Source of the DNA: Brienomyrus brachyistius
Lineage: Eukaryota > Chordata > Actinopteri > Osteoglossiformes > Mormyridae
Length of the DNA: 64,000 nt
Direction of reading: 5' to 3'
NCBI RefSeq assembly: GCF_023856365.1
Contig: NW_026042423.1
Location: 186,001 to 250,000, forward strand
Below the pieces are notes generated by a model that worked only from the letters and a program-made list of their open reading frames with translations, searched no databases and was not told the origin of the DNA. The translations under genes were made by a program, and so were the position numbers. Positions 11,401-22,166 of the stretch are shown here, one piece after another. Within the stretch, counting starts at the first letter, position 1. Every line of letters begins with the position of its first letter.

Positions 11401-14400
11401 GGGATACGGCGTGCAAATCCAGCAGGTAGTTGCACATTTAACATCAAATGTAGTTTTTCTAATGCTTTCTTTCCCTTTTGGTGGTGTGCGGTAAACCTGC
11501 ACTTTTCTTGTGCTGTCGCTTAGATAATCATCAATAAGGAACCCACCAAAGTCAAAAACGAGGTGCATTATAACATGGAAGGGAGTCCGGACAAGTCCAA
11601 AGACGTGTGGGACGTCAAGAAGTTGCTGGAGGTGAGCAGGTTCATTATCGTTAACGAAAAGTAAAACGATGAAAAGATATTTTCGTAAACTGAAATAAGA
11701 CGCAAAAATAAAATGGTACAACTAAATTAAAACTATAAATGTTGCTTTCAAAACTAACAGGAATAACAATGAAAACCAACCTCAAATACTTCCTGTTACT
11801 GTTTTTTAAAAACCATTCAGCTAAAGTGATTATTTATTTTTAATTACCATTTATAATAGCTGGGACAGGTTTTGTCCATTTTGAGGACGTGCAAATTGTG
11901 GTCGTGTAGGACTCGGACACATTGTTCACAGTCTATCCCAAAGCATGCAATTACTAAAACATGATCTTGATTTCCAATGAAAGTTTTACTTTTGACATGC
12001 TGAAATAATAGATGGAATTAGAGTTAAATCCAATTACCATAAGTTACTTAGTCACTTAAATGTTCAGTGATGCAGTGTTAGAAATTATTAAATGAATGGT
12101 ATTTGTATATATTTTTATATATTATACACACATTTAAAGGTTGGAAGATAGTTTGCTGTCCACTTTTCCAAAAATGTGAAAGTTCTAAAACAGAATTTGG
12201 GTATAAAGATTATTGGATCCATACTTTTTCAGCCCAGCCTGACTGACCCGGGAAGGGGGTCAGTAGCTACACAGATTCCATGATCACCATGGACACGCAA
12301 ACTCGTTTACTTGATGATAATCTCTCTTTGTCCCCAGCAATTCAGCTCGGACATTGCGGAGAACGCCTCGACCGTCTGCCTCGCTCACCTCTTCACCTAC
12401 CAGGACTTCGACGAGGGCACGCTGGGCTTGGCGTACGTGGCCCCCTCCAGGTCTATGGACGGATCCGCGAACTCCAAAGCCCCGGGCCTGGGCGGCCTCT
12501 GCTCAGGGGGTGTGTCTTCTGTGGACATGAATTATCCATTTTTGCACAATATTGTGCAAAAATCTTACACAGCCAAAGAAAATGATTGGTGTAAAATTGG
12601 TTGGCGTAAAACTATACTGTTTAAGCTAACATATTTTGACAAGCTTAACCGTTTCAAATTTAATACATGGAATGGCCTGGGCGTCCAATTTAGATGACAG
12701 TAAGTTTTTGGAGAACAGCTTTTTTTATTTATTTTTACTCGTTTTTCTGTATTTTAATGTGCATGTCTTCTAATGCTTCTAATGTACATTTACTATTCAG
12801 ATAAATAGCTTTAAACATTTCTTTTGGCTGTCTAAGATTTTTGCACAGTACTGTGATTGTCCGTTTCCTTGTAACGGTATCGAAAGGCCCCTCTGTAACC
12901 ACCTGACTGTCATGTGACCTCCTGCCATTTTTTTTCTTCCTGCTCTAATTATCAGACTTCATGAACAGGAAGTAGCTACAGTTTGAGGATGTGAGGAAAT
13001 GTTAGTCATTGTCGTTTGGTTGGTCGTTTTCGTTTCAGCATACACTCCTCCTGGAACTAGGAAGCGGACTTACTTAAACACCGGCTTAACCAGCACTAAG
13101 AATTATGGGAAAACTATCCTTACAAAGGTAGCTTTTAAAGACTTTAACATTATGAAATATTTTGACATTTTTAAAAAGGACAGTGTGCTGAAGTAACTGA
13201 ACAGAACTCGGGAAGCTGACGGAACATTGAACGGTGAGACGTTTTGCCAACAGGAGGCAGACCTGGTGACGACTCATGAGCTGGGCCACAATTTCGGAGC
13301 CGAGCACGACCCCGACAACATCGCCCACTGTGCCCCCAGCGACGACAACGGGGGCAAGTATGTCATGTATCCCATAGCAGTGAGTGGGGACCACGTCAAC
13401 AACAAGGTACCAGTCTATTCGCTTGCCAGAATCTGAGGGTCCATTTGGGTTCTTTGTGTTGGGGCTTGTGGCTCTGAATCAAGTGTGTGTGTCTATAGAT
13501 AGATAGTTGATGTGAGGTGATGTAGGCTTTCCCCACCTTTACAACCCCCCCCCCCCCCCCAGCGCTTTTCCAACTGCAGCAAGATCTCCATCGGGAAAAC
13601 TCTGAAGCTGAAGGCTCCCATTTGCTTCCGAGAGAGGAACAGCAAGGTGTGTGGGAACTCGCGGGTGGAGGAGGGCGAGGACTGCGATCCGGGGCTGCTC
13701 CATCTGCAGCACGACCCCTGCTGCACCAGCAATTGCAAGTTCAGACCCGGCGTCCAGTGCAGGTACTGGGAAGGCCGTTTCACTCAAACCGAAACCCTCC
13801 AGTGATGGTGAAATGGTCCCTCCTCTTAACATCTCAGGGAGGGTCGGCCCGCCCCTTTCTGGGGGCCTAAGCAAAATGTGACTGACCTAGTTATCGGTGG
13901 TAATCTCCCTTCACATTCTGATGGGGCGCCCCCTGGTGGCCACTGGGCCCTAAGCAGCCTGCTTAGTTTGCATTGTTCACCCTGAGCCAGTCCTGATCTC
14001 AGAATATCGCCTTATTCTAAAGCAGGGCTCGTCAAATCTGGACCTCAATTCCAAATCCAGGCCTTGTTTTCAGTTCTCCCAGGTAGTCAGTTTAATAATT
14101 ACTGATTCTGATTGGTCAGAGGCTTCACACCTGGCTCACAGGTAAAGGAAGGCTGGAAAACCAGCAGTGCTCGGACCTCGGGGACTAAAGCGTGGAAACT
14201 TCTTTTCTTGTGAATCCAGTGACCGGAACAGCCCATGTTGCAGAAATTGCACCTTTGAGAAAGCAGGGAAAGTCTGCCAGGAGTCCATCAGTGCCACCTG
14301 TAAGGGGGAATCCAAGTGTACAGGTAGGTGCAGCGGCTGGGTGATTGCAACGGGCCTGGCGGATATGAGAGGCACCACGAGAAATGTGTAAGAGCCCTAG

Positions 14401-17400
14401 CTCTGTTAATGCCGTCTTTCCTAGCCCAGTCCCAGGGGATCCTCATGCTGTCCACATCTTTGCTCCATCCCAGCTTCCAACGCGCCTGTACAAGATACTC
14501 GATGTCTTTGATTAGTTGATTTGCTATTGATTGTTTGGTTCAGGTACTGGGGCCTGGGAGAGAGCAAATATGTGGACTGTCTGAGGGTCCTCATGGACTG
14601 GGTTGAGAGAGGGTTTAAGGACAAGCGCAAAAGATGCAACAAAGCTCCTTTGTGGGGCCGCGGTATTTAAGGATAAGCGGATACAGAAAATGGATGGATG
14701 ACAGTTTTTGCCCGAGATTTGGGTCGATACCACTCGTTCGACTTAGTCACTCACCTCTTCTCCCATATGCTGTTGGCGCGTCTCCCAGGTAACAGCAGTC
14801 TGTGCCCACCTCCTGTCAACGCCCGCGACGACACCATCTGCGTGGACAGTGGCACGTGCCGTGGAGGAGAATGCATCCCGTTCTGCGTGGCCAGCGAGAA
14901 CCTCTTGCCCTGCGCCTGCAATGGTTAATATCACCTGGGCGTCATTGCGCGAACGAATCTGATTCTAGCACTTCTGCTTGTTTGTTTGTCTGTTTGATTA
15001 TTTTGGCTTGGCAGGGTTAGACGCTGTGCCTGTGATTGGATGGTCAGCAGACTGAACAAGGCCCTTTACTGCTAATTGCTCCAGGGACTGACTGACCCTA
15101 AACCTTCTCTGTCGATTTGGATAAATGCCTCCGCTAAATTAATGCATCTTGATCGATTTTCCTAGAGACGACCAACTCATGTAAGGTGTGCTGTCGGGAC
15201 AAGGCCGGCATCTGTGCCCCTTTCGAGAAGAACGGGAAATACCTCTACCTACGGAAGGGGAAACCTTGCACCGTGGGCTTCTGTGATGAAGGCGTGAGTA
15301 TACTCACTTCATGTCACTGGAGGACTGGGGGGGGGGTAGATCCCTGTTCACTTGGCCGCTCTTTTCTGTCACTGCAGGGGAAGTGCATGAAGCAGGTCCA
15401 GGATGTCATCGAACGTCTGTGGGACTTCATCGACAAGCTGGACATCAACACTTTTGGTGAGCAGCAGCACTGCACTAGTACTAGAAGATTGTTTTATATA
15501 CAGAATATATGACATTTTCCATAGATGATTTTCCTGTAGTATTATCACTTTTTTTTATTATGTACAGTGACGCGTACAGTTGAGCTGCATGACGACGTTT
15601 CAGTCGACGATCGGTCGCATATGCAACGGTGGTCCCATAAAATTATAATGGAGCTAAAAAAAATTCCCATCACCTACGGACATCTTAGCCGTCGTAAGGT
15701 TATAGTGTAACATGTTGCTTGCGCATTTGTGGTGAGGCTGGTCTGAACAAACCTACTACTCTGCCAGTTGTGTGAAAGTATAGCACATACAATTATCTAC
15801 AGCACACTATACATGATGACGGTAACCAACTGTTACTTGTTTATGTATGTACTGCATGCACTTTTTATCGTTATTTAGGCTATACTACATTGCCTAGTTG
15901 TGTAGTAGGCCGTACCATCTAGGTTTGTGAAATTACACTCACTCTGTGATGGTCTCGCAACGACGAAATCGCCAAATGATGCGTTTTTTATAATGTATTC
16001 ATCGTTAAGCGACGTATTACTGTACTTGTGCATTATTGTCTTGTGCAGGGGTGGCCTATCTTATCCGCAAAGGGCCGGTGTGTATGTAGGTTTTTGGGAT
16101 AACCTTTAGGTCAGCTGTTCAAACCCAGGTGTGAGGACTCTTCAGCCAATCAGTCCTGTAATTAGTGACCTAATTAGGGAGTTGCAGCGAAAACCCGCAC
16201 ACACTGGCTCTTTACGGATAAGATTTCCCACCCCTGGTCTTGTGTGTCCAGCTTGTCGTTTTCTGTATCAAGACTTTAAAAATGGCTTAAGTTGCCTTTC
16301 TCGGTATGGCTGCATATTTTGAAATGACTTTTGGTTCGACTTCAGGTGCAGATGGTTGATCTTTAGCTGTGTAGTTGCTGATGTTGAGCTGAGTAGCCCG
16401 ATTTTTTTAAAATGTTGCCCATTGATTTTTGTTAGTCCAGCGGTGTGTTTTACTGGAGCCGTTTCGTTTAAGCGCTTGTGCATCAAAGCTCCCCCGGTCT
16501 CCGCAGGGAAATTCCTGGCGGACAACATCGTGGGCTCGGTTGTGGTGTTCTCCCTCATCTTCTGGATCCCCCTTAGCATCCTGGTGCACTGTGTGGTAGG
16601 TGGTCCACAGGGCGCCTGCTCATGTGTCCCTGACGGAGTGGGGTGGGGGTTATGGGGGCTGTGTCTCTGACTGACGGTCATGTGACCCATGTTTCAGGAC
16701 AAAAGCCTTGACAAGGAGTACGAGGAGAACAACAAGTCGCTCTTCTACCCCAGCGTGAGTATCGACTTTTTGCCCCCCTTGCTAAAATTCCCCTTCCTTC
16801 ACTGTGGCGGGGGGGGGGTCCAGATTTGCTCTTCTGTGGACTTAGTGACACCTCTGTGTAGCTCAGTTGGGGTGGGGAGATGGGTTATGATTTTAAGTGC
16901 AGCTTAAGGCTCAAAAATGATGACCTGTCCATTACTGTCTACTTTGGCCTCCACGGAGCTGCAGCAGATCCTGGAGGTGTGTAGTAGAACTCTGTTGACA
17001 GGTGAGTCGGCCGTGTAGCATCCAGTGTGTAACGCAGCGTGTCGATGGATCGTGGGAGTGCACCGTGGTGAGCTTGTGTGCCTGCTTGACACGGCCGATT
17101 CTGATTGGCTGTCGTTCACCACCTGCCCACCCCTCCCCCAACTCCTCACAGAACCCAGAGATGCTGAGCAGCCTGGAGTCGGCCTCCGTACGCATCCTGA
17201 AGCCTCCGCCACCGCCTCCCGTGATCGCCACGTCCCGCCTCCAGCCCGCCCACCAGGCCTCGGCCCCAAACGCACTGTCCCCAAGCTCGAGCTCGGCCCC
17301 GGGCCCCGGCCCTGCCCAGGCCGCCGTCGGGCCCCGGCTGGAGCCGCTGCGAATGGCCACCATCCAGGAGGACCCCAGCAGCGACTCGCACCTGGACGAG

Positions 17401-17553
17401 GACATGCTGGAGGAGGACTTCCAGCCCAGCGGACCCACAAAGTCCTACGAGGACCTGACGGAGCAGCAACCAGCCCTGTCGCGCAGTGACAAGGCCCAGG
17501 TGTTCAGGCTCAAGAGGCAGCAACGCGTCGACAGCAAGGAAACAGAGTGCTGA
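7169..17553 (+). CDS. adam17: ADAM17 / TACE metalloprotease sheddase, complete, 19 coding exons
   Basis: Type I membrane zinc protease that cuts ectodomains such as TNF-alpha, EGFR ligands and Notch. Exons: 7169-7274, 8730-8862, 9510-9643, 9736-9824, 10421-10601, 10918-11048, 11339-11425, 11524-11631, 12338-12509, 13039-13127, 13254-13406, 13563-13762, 14220-14323, 14789-14923, 15166-15293, 15378-15456, 16507-16595, 16698-16754, 17152-17553. Phases close exactly: 2577 nt, 858 aa (human 824). The first ATG gives a hydrophobic signal peptide (residues 2-21). Prodomain cysteine switch PKVCGY (Cys188), furin site REKR (219-222), zinc site [11 protein letters not shown] (418-428), disintegrin and membrane-proximal Cys-rich modules, transmembrane helix (about 684-705) and a 152-residue tail ending RVDSKETEC follow in order. 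No frameshift or missing catalytic residue is seen. Confidence 0.97.
8381..8424. repeat. (GT)22 microsatellite, adam17 intron 1
   Basis: Uninterrupted GT dinucleotide run. Confidence 0.98.
10690..10875. repeat. 45-bp minisatellite, adam17 intron 5
   Basis: Four tandem units of about 44-46 bp plus a fragment ('aggaagcagggagct.gatggcagggtggccatcttggtgtaaac'). The first unit is diverged ('gctggtaacc') and the later three are nearly identical. Because the unit is about 45 bp, the minus strand shows a meaningless repeated peptide. Confidence 0.93.
11339..13406 (+). other. adam17: adam17 exons 7-11: metalloprotease catalytic domain
   Basis: Exons 7-11 read '[16 protein letters not shown]' through '[12 protein letters not shown]' to the zinc-binding helix. 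Exon 11 (13254-13406) carries HExxHxxGxxH plus the '[12 protein letters not shown]' Met-turn. All three zinc histidines (418, 422, 428) and the catalytic Glu (419) are present. Exon 9 has a short insertion of about 8 residues relative to human ('[18 protein letters not shown]'), in a surface loop just before the exon 9/10 junction. Confidence 0.92.
14028..14190. repeat. Probable interspersed element, adam17 intron 12
   Basis: 'cagggctcgtcaaatctggacctc' at the left and 'gctcggacctcggggactaaagc' at the right are weakly inverted. The text resembles non-autonomous DNA elements common in fish introns. No clean target-site duplication is seen; called on pattern memory only. Confidence 0.35.
14990..15150 (+). 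repeat. SINE fragment (tRNA-like family 2), adam17 intron 14
   Basis: Shares 'gtgcctgtgattg', 'gtcagcagactga' and 'ctgctaattgctccagggactgactgacc' with the fuller copy at 53031-53215. The tRNA-like head is degraded. Confidence 0.5.
16038..16244. mobile_element. 191-bp hAT-type MITE with 8-bp target-site duplication, adam17 intron 16
   Basis: Element 16046-16236 begins 'caggggtggcctatcttatcc' and ends 'ggataagatttcccacccctg'. These are imperfect inverted repeats of about 30 bp that include 'cttatccg.aaagggcc'. It is flanked on both sides by the identical octamer gtcttgtg (16038-16045 and 16237-16244). The CAGGGGTG ends and 8-bp duplication are hAT hallmarks. It has no coding capacity and so depends on a transposase elsewhere. 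Confidence 0.88.
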
Positions 17554-19400
17554 ACTCCCAGCCCCAATATTAGGGGTGAGGCAGGGAAAGGGGTGTGGTC
17601 AGGAGATGGGTGGGGCTTAGAGGGGCAGGGCAGGGAAAGGGGTGTGATCAGGAGATGGGTGGGGCTTAGAGGGGCAGGGCAGGACCTGCAAACATGGCTG
17701 AATTAAACACGAGTGAGAGTAACTGCCAGTCATGTGTTAATGATTAGTTAATCGTTTCTTTTTTTTTTTCCTAAGGAAATGTGTTGTGATGCCAAGGACA
17801 GTCAGGGCCCTGACCCTAAGGTGCATTTACTCTTCCAGCTACAGCTTCAGCGCACTCCCATGGTCACCATGGCAATGTGCTAGTTTTGCGCGGGTTCCCC
17901 GAGGCGGGTTCTGTGGGTCGCCTTTCTGCTGAGTGACCGTGGTTGAGCCGCTGAGCCCCCCTTGTTCGGGCTTTCAGAGACGCGTTTGACCTCTTTATCG
18001 TTGTTTCTCTAGCCACGCTGAATGTTTTCTGGACAACTTGGTAGGTTGATGAGTTAGTTGTTACTTAGAAGATCAGGACTGGCGAGTGAGAGCCCCATTT
18101 GCCTGAATTATGTTCTATTACCCCCACCGCCTCAGAATTTATTTTTTGAATAGTTGCCTAAATGCTCGTGATTCGGTCGTGGTTCCTATCATCCTGTGTA
18201 CGCTTTTTTTTGCCTGGATTTTCCCCCAGTGCGTGTATCTGTTGCGGGGCCAAGGTGGCGTGCTGAGTGTGGTATTCGGTGTCATTGATGCAGGTCACAC
18301 TCCTGTGGTCATGACTTTGTCCAGCACCAGACTGGAGGTTTGTGGTTTTGGTCCCTCATGAAGGTGACAGTGGTGGCCCGGCTCCGCATTAACGTGGGTC
18401 TGGGGGAAGGGTGGGGGGTTTTCTGCGTGATGCCAGGTTCCCCTCCCCCCCAGAGAAGCCTTCCACTGCCACTGGAACGAGACTCTTTTGAAACTGGTTT
18501 GAACTGGGATATCTACTAGAATTAGTAGTTCATATAATCTGTGAGGTATTGCTGGAGAAATGTTACTGCAGGAACATGTGTATGTCTGTCTACCATACCG
18601 GCAGTAATCTGCACAATTAAATGAAAAGGAACTTTTTTTTTGGTAGTCTGATGCTGATAATCACTTAATAAAATGACAAATTAGCTCAAGTATTTAATTT
18701 CTCAGTAGCAGCAGTTTCTCTGCGTTAATCTTTCCAACAAAAATTTAATCTTTTTGGTTTGCCAAGCTACTTTTGTGTTAATGTGAAATAACTTATTTAT
18801 TTAGCCAGACTGCCTTTGTGTGATATCACTGTCTTCCTGTGTCACCTTCACTACTGTAAATGGTAGCGGTGTCTAGCTGGCAGCCTGCAGTAAATGCCAC
18901 CTGTCACTCAGTGTTACCCGTGACTGTTAATCATGGCCTTAATGACCATTCGGTCGACTTTATCAGAATGTTTAGCACTAGACGCGGGGAAACCTTGGGT
19001 GGAAGCAGCCTGCGGGGCAGCGGCTTGAGCAGGATGCCCCCCTGATTCCACCACTCGCTGCTGCCAAAGAGGCTATGACTGAGTGGTGTTTGCCCGTGTC
19101 CAGCAAAGGCATCTCTGTCAAACCACTTCAGACTGTTTCTTGTGACTTCTTACCTGTACGCCTCTAGATAAAATGTTTATATTCAGCCATTGTCTATTTT
19201 CAGTTTTTCACTTTAGAATGGCTTTCTTAGTGTTCCCTTTTTGTACTATTTTTTTTTAATATATACTCCCCCTTTCCTCCCATTGCTTCTAGCCTTTGTT
19301 TTACTGCCTGCTTAATTTTATGGCTATTTCACTTCTGTGTCATTTTAACTTTACTGTATAGCACACTGCATATGAGAAATGTACGTAAAATAAAAGGTAT
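17554..19400 (+). other. adam17: adam17 3' untranslated region
   Basis: No ORF is supported here. It contains a 49-bp tandem duplication (17581-17683), an AATAAA at 18667-18672 and another at 19389-19394. The second lies 180 bp from the stop codon of the convergent iah1 gene. The full-length 3'UTR would be about 1.85 kb. Confidence 0.6.
17581..17683. repeat. 49-bp tandem duplication in adam17 3'UTR
   Basis: Two head-to-tail copies of a purine-rich 49-mer starting 'gcagggaaaggggtgtg.tcagg' at 17581 and 17630. They differ at one base (ggtc versus gatc). Confidence 0.93.
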
Positions 19401-19573
19401 TCAGATGATAAATATTCTGAAGCTACAGACCACAAGCATTATTGCAAGCCTTGATTACGCTTTATGTAAAAAGTAAAAAAAAAAAAGCTTAGCACGGTAT
19501 GCTGTGTTCGTGAGCCCATAGGTTTCAGTGCACGCCGCATGCCCCCCCCCCCCCCCCAGTCAATTATTGTTCT

Positions 19574-21465
19574 TCATTGGCTGGCATGACTCAGGAGGCT
19601 GGTTTCTGGGCTGTCGGTGTCCACATCCCGCCAGTAAGGAAGAATCATAGGTAGATATGCAGTCCGCTTTTCCAGGAGAGGCCAGAGGTGCTCGGCTACA
19701 AACCCGTTCCCTTTGGTGGAGAGGTGCAGCCCATCAGAAAGGTAGGAGGAGTAGTCCTGGAGGGGGGGGGTAGTACAGGGCTCACTGTAGGTCTGTAAAG
19801 CCATGGTCTGCCAGTTGGTGACTGTCAGTCCTGAAGGTGCTTACCTGTCCGTCCTTCTGCATGAGCGTCCAGAGGTCCAGCACCTCAGCCCCACTTTGCC
19901 AACCAGCCTGGGCGCAGGCTTGGGCGTACTGCCCAACCACAGAGTTATGCCGGTTAAGGGGAAAGCCTGCAGAGATCAGCACAAAGATGGAAGCCCTAAA
20001 CAACGCAACCTTTTTATACGGAGACAAATGTCTCAGTTTCTCCAAATGCCAACATCACTGTTCTCAATACAGAAGGAAAAAATTCTCCCAAGACAGACAA
20101 AAACCCTAACCTAAATGAATGAATCATTTCTTCCTAATATAACAGGCCTTTGTCATCTGCTAATGCTTTTTCTGTCTAACAAATTTCACTAAATGGGAAC
20201 AAAAGGCTTACTGTTCCTGCTTTGTGTACAAGTAGGTGTAGCCATCAGGCAGTAAGACTTCTATGCTCTTCGTCAGTAGAGCCAATGGAGCTTGGCACAG
20301 CCTACTCATACCAGCAGACAGGGGGCGCTCCAGGCCTCTCCGCTCACCTTTGAAGAGGCACTCCTTCTCCCAGGTGGGCTCGTGAAGAGGTGGAGGGGTG
20401 ATAAGTATAACCTTGTCCGCAGAAATCCCCACTGAAGACAGGTGTTTCACAATGTCCTTCAGGTTCTCTGCATACTCCTGCATTGGCACGTGCTGCTGTG
20501 GATTTTTGTCTGAGAACAAGGGACTAGTGTGTTCAGATCAAGGGGTCAAAACCACAACAATCTGATAACATCCTAATTTTAGGCAGTGCAATACTCCGCT
20601 CTGTCACACAAGTGATTTATCATTCAACTGACAAGAAGTAGCAATCAGTTAAGAAAAAAAATCTAAAGCAGTGTATAAGAGGGAATTGTTCATCCTACCA
20701 GCACAAAAACCTCGAGAACTCTACGTGTTTATATCGTGACATTTTAGCACCAACAATCCATGGAAGGCCACAGAGCACTTGCCTTGCAAAGAGCAGTCGT
20801 TGGTTCCGAAGAAGACGGTGACGGCGGCGACATTGTTGCTGTTAATGATGCGCGGAAGGATGATCTTGGCCCATCTTGAGTTGTATCCCGAGAATCCTCG
20901 GTTCACCACATCGCATTTCCTTCACGCATGAACATGATGCTAAGCAAACAAGGGACTATGCTCGCACCTATCCCTTATAACAGCGTTACTGACATCTTTC
21001 TAAACATCTAGTAAAGTAAAATAAGACATTAAACAACAACGCGTCTTAAGCCGTCTTTCAGATGTAATACTTACCTGGCTAATTTATTTGTTATTTCGGA
21101 GCCCCATCCGTTTGCTTGAAAGGAAAACTGGAAAAAGAGACAAATCTAGCCAAATGCCAACCTATAAACGATGAAGACGTTCAGCGATAAAACAGTAACA
21201 AAACACAAAGTCAGATGATATCATGGTATATATGGGCCGCATAATTCCGGTCATCAGTCCGGCATCTAATCAGAATCCAGTTAAACGGTTAGGAATGCAG
21301 CTGCGAAACACAGAAAACCTATCGGATTCAGCTGCGAAGGGGAAAATATAATCAACATCATATAATACATGCATTATAATAATCGCTTTCATTTGCACAT
21401 ACCTGTGTGATTGAGTCTCCAAAAAGAACAACTTGCGGCCATGCAATACTCCACAGTTTAGACAT
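19574..21465 (-). CDS. iah1: Isoamyl acetate-hydrolysing esterase homologue 1 (SGNH hydrolase), complete, 6 exons
   Basis: Predicted small serine esterase of the SGNH/GDSL superfamily; the substrate in animals is not settled. Exons on the minus strand: 21465-21403, 21127-21075, 20919-20783, 20509-20348, 19966-19845, 19756-19574, totalling 720 nt and 239 aa (human 248). Block I 'LFGDSITQ' gives the nucleophile Ser18; block II is '[12 protein letters not shown]'; block III is 'GTND' with Asn79; block V 'SDGLHLS' gives Asp187 and His190, so the catalytic set is complete. There is no signal peptide. The start is the only ATG in frame before GDS. It converges on adam17 and lies head-to-head with itgb1bp1. 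The third intron uses a GC donor (see findings), and the exon 3 acceptor 'gtgaag' has a weak pyrimidine tract. Confidence 0.95.
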
Positions 21466-21610
21466 ACTGCACCTGACTATTTGCCGTTTCTGTCACAGGT
21501 GAGTACCTTGACCCGGAAGTGAACTCTTGAACCGCGGCGCCTAACATTTAGCGCCCTCTGTCTATCAGGAGACCCACTTGCACGCAAAGCCCGTCGTGGA
21601 GCCTCGTCCG
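21466..21610 (-). promoter_or_regulatory. iah1: iah1 promoter with ETS-type site
   Basis: A TATA-less stretch just upstream of the iah1 ATG contains 'acccggaagtg' (CCGGAAGT, 21513-21520), a consensus ETS/GABP element at about -50 from the start codon. CpG-containing sequence follows. Such ETS sites close to the cap are common in ubiquitous vertebrate genes; use of this one is inferred. Confidence 0.45.
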
Positions 21611-21817
21611 TTGGTGCTGCTTAGTCCAGTTCTCTCTTCCACCTTTTAACACTTTTAATATAGTATACGGGTTAAGATTGAATGAAAAAATATAGCATTT
21701 AAAAACATTCATCGGTAATTCCCTTTGTATTTGCTACCTAGATTGTTTAAGCTGGGCGATACTGACCGGTTTGCATAGCTGACAGATCGGAAGATTATCG
21801 TGGAACAGGGATTATAT

Positions 21818-22166
21818 CCATCCATCCATCCATCCATTTTCCAAACCACTTATCCTACTGGGTCGTGGGGGGTCTGGAGCCTATCCCGGAAGCAATGGGT
21901 ATGAGGCAGGGAACAACCCAGGATGGGGGGCCAGCCCATCGCAGGGCACACTCACACACCATTCACTCACACATTACACAGCGACTCCTATTAGCCTCAG
22001 CATGTTTTTGGACTGTGGGGGGAAACCGGAGTACCCGGAGGAAACCCCACGACGACATGGGGAGAACATGCAAACTCCACACACATGTGACCCAGGCGGA
22101 GACTCGAACCCGGGTCCCAGAGGTGTGAGGCAATAGTGCTAACCACTGCACCACCATGCCGCCCCC
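21818..22166 (-). repeat. tRNA-derived SINE, copy 2 (near full length)
   Basis: Reverse orientation of the SINE at 4498-4820. The tail (tccatccatccatcc) is at the left end, B-box complement 'gagactcgaacccggg' is near 22100, and the A-box complement 'gctaaccactgcaccaccatgcc' is at the right. It keeps the body segment missing from copy 1. It sits between iah1 and itgb1bp1. Confidence 0.87.

Larger units (their letters stand above)
13563..17553 (+). other. adam17: adam17 exons 12-19: disintegrin, membrane-proximal domain, TM helix, tail
   Basis: Exons 12-14 give the disintegrin and Cys-rich modules ('[16 protein letters not shown]', 'SDRNSPCC'). Exon 15 has the membrane-proximal 'SCKVCCRD' with its CxxC redox motif. 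Exon 16 gives the juxtamembrane '[19 protein letters not shown]' segment, which in human ADAM17 binds membrane and substrate. Exon 17 encodes the transmembrane helix. Exons 18-19 give the tail, with '[15 protein letters not shown]' and the C-terminal ETEC conserved. Confidence 0.9.

Noticed and set aside
12280..12697. Second plus-strand frame across adam17 exon 9
   Set aside because: Overlapping frame; the exon reading 'QFSSDIAEN' to 'LCSG' is fixed by phase and homology.
16904..17440. Long minus-strand frames (168-178 aa) opposite adam17 exon 19
   Set aside because: GC-rich antisense shadows of the real last exon of adam17.
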